Source of the DNA: Pantoea sp. AS-PWVM4
GTDB taxonomy: Bacteria; Pseudomonadota; Gammaproteobacteria; Enterobacterales; Enterobacteriaceae
Reading direction: 5' to 3'
NCBI RefSeq assembly: GCF_000468095.1
Contig: NZ_ASZC01000022.1
Location: forward strand, 54,249-118,248
Length of the DNA: 64,000 nucleotides
The notes beneath the pieces were generated by a model that did not search any database, was not told the DNA's origin, and saw only the letters and a list, made by a program, of their open reading frames with translations. Made by a program: the position numbers and the translations under genes. Numbering within the stretch: position 1 is the first letter of the stretch; each line of letters starts with the position of its first letter. This document shows positions 38,424 through 50,773 of the stretch, in pieces.

Positions 38424-39236
38424 ATGCTGGAGAAGAAAATCGGGTTTATCGGTGCCGGTAATATGGCAAAAGCGATTATCAGCGGTCTGGTAAACAGCGG
38501 GCGGATCGCCCCGGCCAATATCCTGGTTTATGATCGCAAACCGGCAACCAATCAGGCTCTGGCGCAGCAGTATGGCGTGACGGCGGCAGAGAGTGCCGAA
38601 AGCCTGGCAGCGGAAGTCGATATCCTGTTTGGCGCGGTGAAACCCAATGTCATTCTCAAAGTGCTGAAGGATCTGACGAGTCAGCTAAAAAAAGAGGCGC
38701 TGGTGGTGTCGATTGCCGCCGGAGTGACGCTGGATTCGCTGGCTGCCGTGCTGGGCCACGATCGTAAAATCATCCGCGTGATGCCGAACACACCCTCGCT
38801 GGTCAATGAAGGGATGACATCGGTAACACCGAATGTGCTGGTTGAGCAGCATGAAACGGATGAAGTAGTGGCGATTTTCGAAAGCTTCGGTAAGGCCGCA
38901 GTGGTCAGCGAATATCTGATTCACGCGGTGGTCGGCGTCAGCGGTTCAGCCCCGGCCTACGTGTTTATGTTTATTGAGGCGATGGCCGATGCTGCGGTAC
39001 TGGGCGGCATGCCCCGCGCCCAGGCCTATCAGTTTGCCGCGCAGGCCGTGAAGGGATCCGCGCAGATGGTGCTGGAGACCGGCAAACATCCCGGTGAACT
39101 GAAAGATATGGTGTGTTCTCCCGGCGGCACCACCATTGAAGCGGTGAAAGTGTTGGAGGAGAAAGGCTTCCGTGCTGCGGTGATCGAAGCGATGCAGCAA
39201 TGTATGAAGAAATCCGATGCGCTAAGTAAGCAGTAA
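38424..39236 (+). CDS. proC: Pyrroline-5-carboxylate reductase
   Basis: ProC reduces 1-pyrroline-5-carboxylate to proline with NAD(P)H, the last step of proline synthesis. The 270 residues start MLEKKIGFIGAGNMAKAI, a Rossmann nucleotide site. They contain the VSGSAPAYVFMFIEA catalytic helix region and the C-terminal SPGGTTIEAVKVLEE signature. AAGGATCAC precedes the ATG. It is divergent from yaiI. Confidence 0.97.
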   Translation: MLEKKIGFIGAGNMAKAIISGLVNSGRIAPANILVYDRKPATNQALAQQYGVTAAESAESLAAEVDILFGAVKPNVILKVLKDLTSQLKKEALVVSIAAGVTLDSLAAVLGHDRKIIRVMPNTPSLVNEGMTSVTPNVLVEQHETDEVVAIFESFGKAAVVSEYLIHAVVGVSGSAPAYVFMFIEAMADAAVLGGMPRAQAYQFAAQAVKGSAQMVLETGKHPGELKDMVCSPGGTTIEAVKVLEEKGFRAAVIEAMQQCMKKSDALSKQ

Positions 39237-39252
39237 TTTAGCCCCTTCTGTC

Positions 39253-39280
39253 GTAGCGGCACGATTTATCGCGCCGCTAC
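39253..39280. repeat. REP-like perfect short palindrome, copy 8
   Basis: Here left and right arms are fused without spacer, giving a 28-base hairpin with GTAGCGGC and GCCGCTAC at its ends. It lies between the convergent proC and Rieske oxidoreductase genes. Confidence 0.88.
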
Positions 39281-39291
39281 GAAATGCGTAT

Positions 39292-40818
39292 TTAACCTTG
39301 ATGTTCTTCAAACAGCGCTATTCCCTGCGCCATTGTCATCGGTTGCTGCATCAGTTCTACCAGCGTTGCCGTCAAGGTATACATGCCCGCTGAACAAGCT
39401 GCCGCCAGCTTTCCCTGCTGTCCATAAAAGGCGATAAAACGCTTGTCCTGTAATGATCCCAGTAAACGGTATTCATCCCATTCTGTGGCATGTCCCAGAT
39501 ATTCGTAGCGCGTGCCGTAGTGTGCGGTCCAGAAAAAGGGCACACGGTCAAACAGCTGGCGTTGCCCCAACATGTTCAGAGCAGCAATTCGACCCTGTTG
39601 CTGCGCCACCCGATAGTGCTCGATACGCAGTGGCCCATTTGGCGTGGGATAACTGGCAATATCACCCGCTGCCCAGATATTTTTCGCCACCTGTAGCTGA
39701 CTATCCGTGGTCAGGCTGCCATCTGCCTGCATTGCCAGATCATGGATAAATCCGGTAACTGGCTGAATACCGGTGGCAAACAGCACCAGACTTGCCGTGA
39801 GTTGCTTACCATTTTTCAGCGTGATGGCTTCAACGTGTTCAGTACCGATCAGCGCCTGAGGTTCCCCCTGCACCATCTTCACCCCATTTCCGGTGTGCAG
39901 TTCGCGAAAATATCGGCCAATTTCATCACCAAATTGTTTAGCAAACGGCAGTGGGTGACGCGCCAATACGGTGACATCAACATCCCGGTTTCGCAGCGCG
40001 CCCGCCAACTCCATACCAATAAAGCTATTGCCAACAATCACGATCTGATGGGTTTCATCAACATCCTCCAGCAGCGATGCAGCCTGGCTGAGCGAGTGCA
40101 ACAGGTGAACACCAGGTAAATCCCGTCCAGGAATGTCCAGTGGCTGCGCGCTACCACCGCTGGCAATCAGGAGCTGATCAAAGGGTAAGGTCTGACCATT
40201 GGAGAACGTCAACTGTTGCGCCGCACTGTCCAGCTCCACCACGTTGGCCTGAATACGCTCAACATGCCCCAGCACATCGTCTTTCAGTAAACGCGGCACC
40301 TCTTCGATAGCCATTTTCCCCGCCGGGACAAACTTACTTAACGCGGTGCGATCGTAGGGTGCCTCAGCTTCGCGCTCAATCAGAACCAGATGCCCGGTGA
40401 AGCCTTCGTGTCGCAGCGTCCACAACGCTGCGCTGCCTGCCGCCCCCGATCCCAGCACGACGCAAACCGGTTTTTCTCGTTCAGTCGCAGGCAGCGTGGC
40501 TGAGGACATGGCTTTGGTGTTGACCCATACCTGCCCCTGTTCGATACGTACCGGATAGTTTTTCAAATCCGCCAGAGCCAGCGGTTCATGCATCCTGCCA
40601 TCTTCAATGCCAAACACCGCCTTATGCCAGGGGCACACCAATTCATCTCCGCATACCGCCCCTTGTTCGAGTGGTGCGCCAGCATGGGGGCATTTGGCTT
40701 GCAAAGCATGGACACGATCACCTGCACGGATCAGCAAAATATCTTTATCACCGACGGTAAATTTGGTCGGTTTATGCTGCTTAAGCTTTTTCAATTCAAC
40801 GACAGATTGATAACTCAC
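39292..40818 (-). CDS. FAD-dependent oxidoreductase with N-terminal Rieske domain
   Basis: The 508 residues combine two parts. An N-terminal Rieske [2Fe-2S] domain has CPHAG (Cys43, His45) and CPWHK (Cys62, His65). A pyridine-nucleotide disulfide oxidoreductase-like body follows, with FAD site VVLGSGAAGSAAL (about 119-131), NAD site IVGNSFIGMELAG (about 262) and the AAGDIA motif near the C terminus. The fusion resembles apoptosis-inducing-factor-like (AIFM3/AIFL) proteins and ferredoxin reductases of ring-hydroxylating oxygenases. No oxygenase gene is near, so the electron acceptor is unknown. ATG 40818 follows GGGAGGCCAAAGG. Confidence 0.88.
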   Translation of the reverse strand: MSYQSVVELKKLKQHKPTKFTVGDKDILLIRAGDRVHALQAKCPHAGAPLEQGAVCGDELVCPWHKAVFGIEDGRMHEPLALADLKNYPVRIEQGQVWVNTKAMSSATLPATEREKPVCVVLGSGAAGSAALWTLRHEGFTGHLVLIEREAEAPYDRTALSKFVPAGKMAIEEVPRLLKDDVLGHVERIQANVVELDSAAQQLTFSNGQTLPFDQLLIASGGSAQPLDIPGRDLPGVHLLHSLSQAASLLEDVDETHQIVIVGNSFIGMELAGALRNRDVDVTVLARHPLPFAKQFGDEIGRYFRELHTGNGVKMVQGEPQALIGTEHVEAITLKNGKQLTASLVLFATGIQPVTGFIHDLAMQADGSLTTDSQLQVAKNIWAAGDIASYPTPNGPLRIEHYRVAQQQGRIAALNMLGQRQLFDRVPFFWTAHYGTRYEYLGHATEWDEYRLLGSLQDKRFIAFYGQQGKLAAACSAGMYTLTATLVELMQQPMTMAQGIALFEEHQG

Positions 40819-40950
40819 CTTTGGCCTCCCTTACTGTAGATGCCATAAATCCATACAAACAGTAAGTTTGGCAAAGCCTGATAATTTAGGGGGGCTGATA
40901 ATAAAGGGAGACGGGTAACAGTCTGTTAAGCCGGGTTTTTTAGCGGGTAA

Positions 40951-40978
40951 TAAAAAATAGCGGCCCTCAGACCGCTAT
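40951..40978 (-). terminator. Terminator of psiF
   Basis: ATAGCGG and CCGCTAT form a 7-bp stem at 40957-40978, followed on the minus strand by TTTTTTA. It begins 7 bases past the psiF stop. Confidence 0.87.
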
Positions 40979-40985
40979 CAGGAGA

Positions 40986-41288
40986 TTAACTTTTTTTCAG
41001 GCACGAACTCATAAAGGTTTTACGTGCATCGCCGCTGAGTTTTTTATCACCCGCTTCGGTGTTACAGGTTTTCATCTTCATTTGCTGCGGCGTCATGCTG
41101 CCCATTTTGCTGTCTTTTTTCAGACAGTCGCTCATAAAGCTTTTACGCGCATCACCTTTCAGGTTTTGCGATGACGCATGTTGATTACACATGGTCATTT
41201 TTTCCTGCTGCGCCGTTTTCTCTGCGGCACTCGCAGTACCCGCTAACAATAAGCCCGCAGCCATCATTGCCATAAAAAACGATTTCAT
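40986..41288 (-). CDS. psiF: Phosphate starvation-inducible protein PsiF
   Basis: PsiF is a small exported protein of unknown role, in E. coli co-transcribed with phoA. The 100 residues have a signal peptide (about 1-22, ending ASA) and two copies of the family repeat, each with a KMTMCN or KMKTCN start and a GDARKxFMSxCLKK end. Four cysteines fit a periplasmic fold. Here phoA is missing and psiF follows iraP after a terminator, so it must have its own promoter. I do not see a convincing Pho box in the 75-base gap. Confidence 0.93.
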   Translation of the reverse strand: MKSFFMAMMAAGLLLAGTASAAEKTAQQEKMTMCNQHASSQNLKGDARKSFMSDCLKKDSKMGSMTPQQMKMKTCNTEAGDKKLSGDARKTFMSSCLKKS

Positions 41289-41360
41289 TGCATCTTCTCC
41301 ATAGAGTTATCGCCTGATAAGCCTGGCATGAGATAAGCAAAGCAGAAATAAATATAATGA

Positions 41361-41387
41361 AAAACGCCTGTGGCGATCACAGGCGTT
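41361..41387 (-). terminator. Terminator of iraP
   Basis: AACGCCTGTG and CACAGGCGTT make a perfect 10-bp stem with a GCGAT loop at 41363-41387, followed on the minus strand by TTTTCATT. It begins 8 bases past the iraP stop. Confidence 0.9.
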
Positions 41388-41394
41388 GAGAAAA

Positions 41395-41649
41395 TCATAT
41401 GCGGGGATGGTTAAGCAGTTTTTCAACGTAATTACGTAGCAGCAGGGCATCGGGAGACGTTTCTGGCTCGGTTGCCGGTGTCATCGCGTTTTCAATACCC
41501 AATGTAATCCCTTTTAATTGTTCCGGCTCAAGTTTGCGTAACAAGGCCGTGACCACAATTTCCAGCGCCTCAACCTGGACCACTAATTCTTTAGACTCTT
41601 CTTCTTTTTCAGCCAGCTTAAGCAGGAGTTCCGCAATCAGATTTTTCAT
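41395..41649 (-). CDS. iraP: Anti-adaptor protein IraP
   Basis: IraP binds the adaptor RssB and so protects sigma-S from ClpXP, notably during phosphate starvation or when PhoPQ is active. The 84 residues match E. coli IraP (86) with MKNLIAELLLKLAEKEEESKELV at the start and LLRNYVEKLLNHPR at the end. The helical N-terminal part would be the coiled coil that contacts RssB. It precedes psiF. Confidence 0.94.
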   Translation of the reverse strand: MKNLIAELLLKLAEKEEESKELVVQVEALEIVVTALLRKLEPEQLKGITLGIENAMTPATEPETSPDALLLRNYVEKLLNHPRI

Positions 41650-41790
41650 GCGACCAACTCAATTAGTTGAGGGAAATGCTGACGTTAGCATTGAGCAGAA
41701 TAAAACAACAGGGATTTTTATGCGATCCTGTTAACTCAGTTAAAAAAGGCGGGAAAGAAAACTTGGTGCAGGATTTTATTATTAAGCGGC

Positions 41791-41831
41791 GAAACGTTTC
41801 TCTGATAAATAATGCTTTTGTGAAACGTTTC
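41791..41831. promoter_or_regulatory. Two GAAACGTTTC palindromes upstream of iraP
   Basis: Perfect GAAACGTTTC palindromes at 41791-41800 and 41822-41831 lie 31 bases apart, about three helical turns. They fit LacI-family operators and, with the T before the second copy, the Cra core TGAAACGTTTC. They are 142-182 bases upstream of the iraP ATG and just past the end of the convergently placed small lipoprotein gene. Confidence 0.6.
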
Positions 41832-41869
41832 GCGCGCTATAGCAGCAATTAACCCGGGAGGTTAATGGC

Positions 41870-42028
41870 TTATGGCCCCATAAATCCGCGACCCGGACCG
41901 CCACCGTGGCCACCCCAACCGCCGCCACCGCCGCCCCAACCACCACCGCCACCTGGAGGCGGGAAAATACAACCGCTCAGCGCGGTCACCAATGCCACAA
42001 CGGCTGCGATTTTAACAATACGGACCAT
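41870..42028 (-). CDS. Small glycine-rich lipoprotein
   Basis: A 52-residue product starts at ATG 42028 behind CTGAGGTAATT. It has a lipoprotein signal with LSGC (about 18-21), followed by PPP and a low-complexity Gly/Trp/His tail with repeats of GGGGGWG type. It is probably a small envelope lipoprotein of unknown role. The open frame extends 30 codons further upstream but those lack signal-peptide character. Confidence 0.65.
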   Translation of the reverse strand: MVRIVKIAAVVALVTALSGCIFPPPGGGGGWGGGGGGWGGHGGGPGRGFMGP

Positions 42029-42223
42029 AATTACCTCAGGATGGAGAAATCGCGCTGAGTGTATGAGTCGCCAGCGCGCCCGACAATACAGAATTCTCCG
42101 CAACCCGGCGCTATTCATCCCTGCTCACCATGCTTAACAATTTACTGGCACTACGCCAGGAGAAAACCGACAAAGGCGTAATAAAAGCGATAAAAATTCC
42201 TGCCCGACAGCAGGTAGCAGCGC

Positions 42224-42267
42224 TTTACAGTTGGCGCAATTTAACGCAATGTGAGCGCATTACAATT
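42224..42267 (+). promoter_or_regulatory. lac-type promoter and operator in front of lacZ
   Basis: TTTACA (42224-42229) and CAATGT (42247-42252) with 17-base spacing resemble the E. coli lac -35 and its poor -10. At 42247-42267 the halves CAATGTGAGC and CATTACAATT around a central G match 16 of 20 positions of E. coli operator O1. TGTGA within it could alternatively be half of a CRP site. The operator ends 14 bases before the lacZ ATG. Confidence 0.65.
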
Positions 42268-42272
42268 AATGA

Positions 42273-46593
<4,321 letters not shown>

Positions 46594-46829
46594 GAGAGAG
46601 CACATCAAAATTGAAATGAGGGTTCAGTTTAACAATCCATTGACAGGGCCGGACGGCAAAACATGGCATAGGGATAAAAACGCAGTTTTCCGCTAGTCAG
46701 CTTACCTCTGCGCACAGCAAATATTACGCAGAGGGCGATTTACAGCGGGTTAATGTGCAAAAACAAACCCGAAAAAAAATTGCTAAATCGTCCATAGCTC
46801 AAATCGTGAAAAAATATTTCTGACGGTTA
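46594..46829. other. Intergenic region between mdtG and the AriR-like gene
   Basis: About 235 bases with no gene. It becomes AT-rich towards 46740-46830 and should hold the mdtG promoter on the minus strand; no clear hexamer pair is seen there. Confidence 0.4.
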
Positions 46830-46858
46830 CTGACAATTTTTGACGCCGCAACTATGTT
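46830..46858 (+). promoter_or_regulatory. Promoter of the AriR-like gene
   Basis: CTGACA (46830-46835), 17 bases, TATGTT (46853-46858). The predicted start near 46865 coincides with the first base of the first hairpin in the leader. Confidence 0.65.
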
Positions 46859-46864
46859 TAAAAA

Positions 46865-46958
46865 ACCACCAGCCGCCGCTGGTGGGGCGCTGCCCGTTCT
46901 GGGCAGTATGCAGACTTAACCCGAAATCTCCCCGCGGTTGCCTGTCCCAGGCAGCGGG
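46865..46958 (+). promoter_or_regulatory. Three-hairpin structured leader
   Basis: Three consecutive GC-rich stems follow the promoter: CCACCAGC/GCTGGTGG (46865-46884), CTGCCC/GGGCAG (46889-46905), and CCCGC-TGCCTG/CAGGCA-GCGGG with a three-base bulge (46931-46958). No T run follows, so these are not simple terminators. The AriR-like ORF starts 27 bases after the last stem. An RNA regulator or an independent small RNA is possible. Confidence 0.55.
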
Positions 46959-46984
46959 CATCGTTGTCTCTGCGGAGGTCAGCC

Positions 46985-47236
46985 ATGAGAGTGCATCCCA
47001 ACAGCGCCAGTCGGGCGATTACCGATTATTTTAACAGTCCAGCCTGGCATGCGCCGCATGAGGGCGATCTGCTGGCGGCCATTATGCGCGAACTGATGGA
47101 TGCGGGTCAGCCCGCGACCAGCAAGGCGGTGATCGCGCGGGTGATCGCGAAGCTGGAGTTTGAGGGAGATGAGCAGCGCCTGCAAAGTTATCGCAACTTA
47201 CTGGCCCAACTGCTGGAAGCGCGACCGCATGAATAA
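46985..47236 (+). CDS. YmgB/AriR-like small regulatory protein
   Basis: The 83-residue product, starting at ATG 46985 behind CGGAGGTCAGCC, fits the all-helical pattern of the YmgB/AriR family: ITDYFNSPAW, then EGDLLAAIMRELMDAGQPATSKAVIARVIAKLE, then a last helix LQSYRNLLAQLLE. E. coli AriR (YmgB) affects biofilm formation and acid resistance and is expressed through the BluR/YcgF blue-light route. The assignment is by pattern and moderate. The long structured leader suggests post-transcriptional control. Confidence 0.7.
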   Translation: MRVHPNSASRAITDYFNSPAWHAPHEGDLLAAIMRELMDAGQPATSKAVIARVIAKLEFEGDEQRLQSYRNLLAQLLEARPHE

Positions 47237-47242
47237 AACCCC

Positions 47243-47255
47243 ATCGCGCCGCTAC
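47243..47255. repeat. REP-like partial arm, copy 9
   Basis: ATCGCGCCGCTAC, the outer part of a right arm, lies 6 bases past the AriR-like stop, between convergent genes. Confidence 0.6.
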
Positions 47256-47275
47256 GGTTTCGTGCATTCAGACAT

Positions 47276-47299
47276 AAAAAAATCCCGCCAGAGGCGGGA
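47276..47299 (-). terminator. Terminator of the I78 lipoprotein gene
   Basis: TCCCGCC and GGCGGGA form a 7-bp stem with an AGA loop at 47283-47299, followed on the minus strand by TTTTTTTATG. It lies about 110 bases past the gene's stop. A-rich flanks on the plus side make it less effective that way. Confidence 0.8.
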
Positions 47300-47409
47300 A
47301 AACAAGACGAGCATTGCATATTCGAGAGTGACGAGGAAATCTCCGTAATGCGCAGCTATCCTCGCCCGACGCTGTGACAGCGCGATGACAATGCGATGTC
47401 GGTTTGATG

Positions 47410-47709
47410 TTACCCGCAGTAGACCTTGTCAATCTTGCCGCTTTGGTCAGCGGTAAAATTCAGGCGGCGCAGATTGAAGTCCATCGTCACCGCAGAATTC
47501 CACGGAATGGCGCGCACTGGCACGTCAAAACGTTGCTTCTGCAAGGCCGATAAAGGCTGGCCGATGTAATTCTGATACTGCGATGCGCCACACATATCGT
47601 TTTCCGCGTCCTGGGCCGTGCTCGCAGCGGTGTCAGGTTTACTCGCTGACTGGCAGGCAGTCAGGGTCAGGAACCCCATCACCAGCAGCGCTTTTCCATA
47701 ATGTTTCAC
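47410..47709 (-). CDS. I78-family peptidase inhibitor lipoprotein
   Basis: The 99-residue product has a lipoprotein signal ending in LTAC (Cys19). After a short linker comes a compact domain starting CGASQYQNYIGQPLSAL and ending RLNFTADQSGKIDKVYCG. This is the pattern of I78 serine protease inhibitors of the potato inhibitor I-like fold, with the reactive loop near VPVRAIPW. Two domain cysteines at its ends probably form a disulfide. It would protect the envelope from proteases. The target is unknown. ATG 47709 follows AGGAGGAGAAAAACG. Confidence 0.82.
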   Translation of the reverse strand: MKHYGKALLVMGFLTLTACQSASKPDTAASTAQDAENDMCGASQYQNYIGQPLSALQKQRFDVPVRAIPWNSAVTMDFNLRRLNFTADQSGKIDKVYCG

Positions 47710-47918
47710 GTTTTTCTCCTCCTGGATAATCAGACAACCGGTTGCCCGAGAGTAGCCAAGCGTGCCTGTGAAACATAAAAATTACCATCAGACGTATCGC
47801 AGAAAAACCGCATCCCGAGGCGATCGCGATCGCACTTTTTCGGATTAATCACACAATCTGCCCAATATTTCAGCAACCATTGAGTAAAATTACCTAAGAT
47901 TTATCTGAGGTGATGATT

Positions 47919-47984
47919 ATGGAACTCGCGATTTTTATTGGTTTTGCAATTTTGATGACCTGTGTGGCCGTTAAAGTGCGTTAA
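47919..47984 (+). CDS. Putative 21-residue membrane protein
   Basis: A short frame from ATG 47919 to TAA 47984 encodes MELAIFIGFAILMTCVAVKVR, a single hydrophobic segment with a basic C terminus. CTGAGGTG is placed correctly upstream; an in-frame ATG two codons earlier is too close to it. The last four bases overlap the stop codon of the convergent GGDEF-EAL gene. It is too short for composition tests. Confidence 0.5.
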   Translation: MELAIFIGFAILMTCVAVKVR

Positions 47985-50554
47985 ACATCTTGTTGATTCA
48001 GTAGCGCTCTGAACGCCGCCAGCGGCATCGGCCGCCCAAGAAAGTAGCCCTGCCCTTCTTCGCAAGACAACACTTTCAATTCGTTCAGTTGCGCTTCGGT
48101 TTCAATCCCTTCGGCTGTGATGGTCAGCGCAAACGCGCGCGCCAACCCGACAATCCCCGCGACCACCGATTGCGCCTGCGGCGACTCAGGAAACTCCTTC
48201 ATCCACGAGCGATCAATCTTCAGGCCGTTAAACGGGAACGTTTTCAAATAACCCAGCGCCGCATAGCCGGTACCAAAATCATCCACCGTTAACCGTACCC
48301 CCAGAGCGCGCAGTCCCTGCATGATTTCCAGGGCGCGATCCGGGTGCTCAAAAGTGATGTTTTCGGTGATTTCCAGCTCCAGCCGGGTTGCCGGTAAACC
48401 GCTGGCCTCCAGCGCCCGAGCGACACGCTGCACCAGATCGCTGCCACGAAACTCCACCGGCGAGATATTAACGGAAACGTACCGTTGATCCCCCCAGTCG
48501 CGTGCATCAGTACAGGCGCGCATCAGCACCCAATCACTGATGGCATTGATCAAACCATTCTCTTCGGCGAGCGGAATAAAACGGTCAGGGGTGATCCATT
48601 TGTCCTCAGCCACCTGCCAGCGAATCAAGGCTTCAGCACCGGCCAACTGACCATTTTGCAACTGATAACGTGGTTGATAATGCAGGCTGAAGGCCTCACT
48701 GCCGAGCGCGACTTCAATCGCCTGTACCATTTCACGCTTCGATTGCAAATGACTCGCCATCTCATTGGAGTACCACACCCATTGATTACGCCCGGCAGCG
48801 CGTGCCTGCCCCAGCGCAATATCCGCCAGGCGTAGCAACGCCTCTGGATGGCTGGCATCCTGCGGCGCACAGACGATCCCCATGCTGGCCGTCAGGCTGA
48901 GCTGGTGTGAACCACTCAGCACCGGCTGGTGGATCGCACGTTGCAGCGCACGGCAACGATACTCAACCCCGGCGCGAGATGCCTCACGCATCACCAAAAT
49001 AAACTCGTCGCCTCCCAGGCGCGCCGCCAGTTCATGCGCGCCCATCAGACTTTGCAACCGTTGGGAAATCTGGTTCAGGACCGCATCCCCTACCGTATGT
49101 CCCCAGGTGTCGTTGATGGGCTTGAACTGATCAAGATCGAGACTGATCACAATCAACGGATCATCATCCGTCGCCTGGTTGAGATGTGAGGTAAGAAACT
49201 CCTGCAACTGCATGCGATTTGCCAGACCAGTCAGCATGTCGTGACGTGACAGAAACTGAATACGCGCCTGTGCGTCCACTTCATAGGTGATATCCGACAC
49301 GGTGCCACGGAAGCCGGACCGCAAGCCGTTGCGCCGAATGGTTTTTGCCATCAGTTGCCCAATGCGCCGTTCACCGGTTGCCGACATAAACTGACAACGC
49401 AACGGCACGCGGGGGACATCTTCCCCCTGGCGCATCAACCAGGTCACCAGTGAATGGCTGGGATGACTGAGCAGATGATCAAGATGACGGCCAAGCCAGC
49501 GTTTCACCTCATGCCCGGTGACCTCGGTAAACCGCGCGGAAAGGTAGCATAAACGCCCCTGGTCATCCGTTTCCCAGATCCAGTCGGATGCCGCTTCAGC
49601 CAGATCGCGAAAACGCTCCTCACTGTCGGCCAGTTCGCGCTGGCTGATGGTGAGCATTTCAAAACGGCGATCGGACAGGACCGCGTTATATAACGCATGA
49701 CGCACCACCCGACGGGTCACCAGCGCAATGGTCAGCGCCATCAACACCAGCAGCGGCAGCAGTAACCAAATCAACCCCATGCCTGGGGACTTGGCCTGCC
49801 AGCGAATCACCACCGGTTCACCCCCAGCAGTCGTCTCCACCAACCGGGGCTCATCCTGCGCATCATCACTGCTGGTGGGGGCATGTGGATTGATGACATC
49901 CATCGCTTTGCCCATCGCCTGAAGTTTCGCCGGGGTAAAAATATTCACAAATACCAGCACCGATGGCGGGCCGGGGAGAGTGGGTAAATTGGGGACTTTA
50001 CCTGGAGTAATCGGAGCAGAGACGACCAAAGCGGGCTGGCCAAATATCTGCACGTTACGGGCGATGGCTTCGTGCCCTAATTTGCGCGTTACCGTCAACA
50101 GCGTGGCGGTTTGTGCACCCAGCCAGCTTTCCAGCGGAGTGTCTACCATCTCACCATTGATGATCGCGTAACGCGTCTGACCCGCGCCATCAACCACAAA
50201 CACCCCTTCGTAGTGGTACTCCTTGTACAGGTTCGCGCCAAGGTTCTCTTCATCAAACGCCCAGACCTTGTTGAGCTGAAGATGCAGGTTTTTATAGCCC
50301 TCCCCCCAGAAGGCGTAATCGCGCACATCGATCAACATCTCCTGCTGACGGGCATGCCACGCCTGGCGTAACAGCATCTCGTCATGTTCGATGGAAACAT
50401 TATTTTGATGATGGGCGATCGCCATCACCATCACCATTGAGAGCACCAGCACACCAAACAGCAATGCGGTGAGCGTACGCAGGCTACGTCGTGTCACGCG
50501 TACCGTAAGTGCTTCCCTGTTGGCCCTGGCAAACCAGTGAGACTCAGAATTCAT
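47981..50554 (-). CDS. CHASE4-PAS-GGDEF-EAL cyclic-di-GMP protein
   Basis: The 857-residue membrane protein starts at ATG 50554. It has a membrane segment (about 28-50), a periplasmic CHASE4-like sensor with the HDEMLLRQAWHARQQEMLIDVRDYAFW start, and a second membrane segment (about 263-285). A PAS domain (about 320-440), an intact GGDEF (514-518) and an intact EAL (641-643) follow. Both synthesis and breakdown of cyclic-di-GMP are possible. The EAL part keeps ENITFEHPDRA, DDFGTGYAALGYLK, KIDRSWM and AEGIET, the residues for metal and substrate. It likely controls biofilm or motility. Confidence 0.92.
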   Translation of the reverse strand: MNSESHWFARANREALTVRVTRRSLRTLTALLFGVLVLSMVMVMAIAHHQNNVSIEHDEMLLRQAWHARQQEMLIDVRDYAFWGEGYKNLHLQLNKVWAFDEENLGANLYKEYHYEGVFVVDGAGQTRYAIINGEMVDTPLESWLGAQTATLLTVTRKLGHEAIARNVQIFGQPALVVSAPITPGKVPNLPTLPGPPSVLVFVNIFTPAKLQAMGKAMDVINPHAPTSSDDAQDEPRLVETTAGGEPVVIRWQAKSPGMGLIWLLLPLLVLMALTIALVTRRVVRHALYNAVLSDRRFEMLTISQRELADSEERFRDLAEAASDWIWETDDQGRLCYLSARFTEVTGHEVKRWLGRHLDHLLSHPSHSLVTWLMRQGEDVPRVPLRCQFMSATGERRIGQLMAKTIRRNGLRSGFRGTVSDITYEVDAQARIQFLSRHDMLTGLANRMQLQEFLTSHLNQATDDDPLIVISLDLDQFKPINDTWGHTVGDAVLNQISQRLQSLMGAHELAARLGGDEFILVMREASRAGVEYRCRALQRAIHQPVLSGSHQLSLTASMGIVCAPQDASHPEALLRLADIALGQARAAGRNQWVWYSNEMASHLQSKREMVQAIEVALGSEAFSLHYQPRYQLQNGQLAGAEALIRWQVAEDKWITPDRFIPLAEENGLINAISDWVLMRACTDARDWGDQRYVSVNISPVEFRGSDLVQRVARALEASGLPATRLELEITENITFEHPDRALEIMQGLRALGVRLTVDDFGTGYAALGYLKTFPFNGLKIDRSWMKEFPESPQAQSVVAGIVGLARAFALTITAEGIETEAQLNELKVLSCEEGQGYFLGRPMPLAAFRALLNQQDV

Positions 50555-50773
50555 GCGCAATGCTCGCGAAAAAAACAGACTGCAAAAAAGAGGATGCAGG
50601 TCGCATTGGTGACGCAACTGTACCCTGTAATGATTTTTTCGATTATCGGCGCGGCGCGCGCCAGATTTAGCCCAATGGCAGAATATTTGAGCAGCAGAAA
50701 TCTCCCCACCGCGCCCTCGACAGCGATCATCGCCATTGCTACTATGCGATTTCCTCTGCTCGCTGAGTCGCCT

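Noticed and set aside
47819..47834. GCGATCGCGATCGC palindrome upstream of the 21-residue frame
   Set aside because: It is a chance overlap of GATC-containing octamers; it is seen once and has no link to a gene or replication site.
50537..50773. 79-codon N-terminal extension of the CPBP protease
   Set aside because: It crosses the divergent promoter region of the cyclic-di-GMP gene and has no membrane or signal character.
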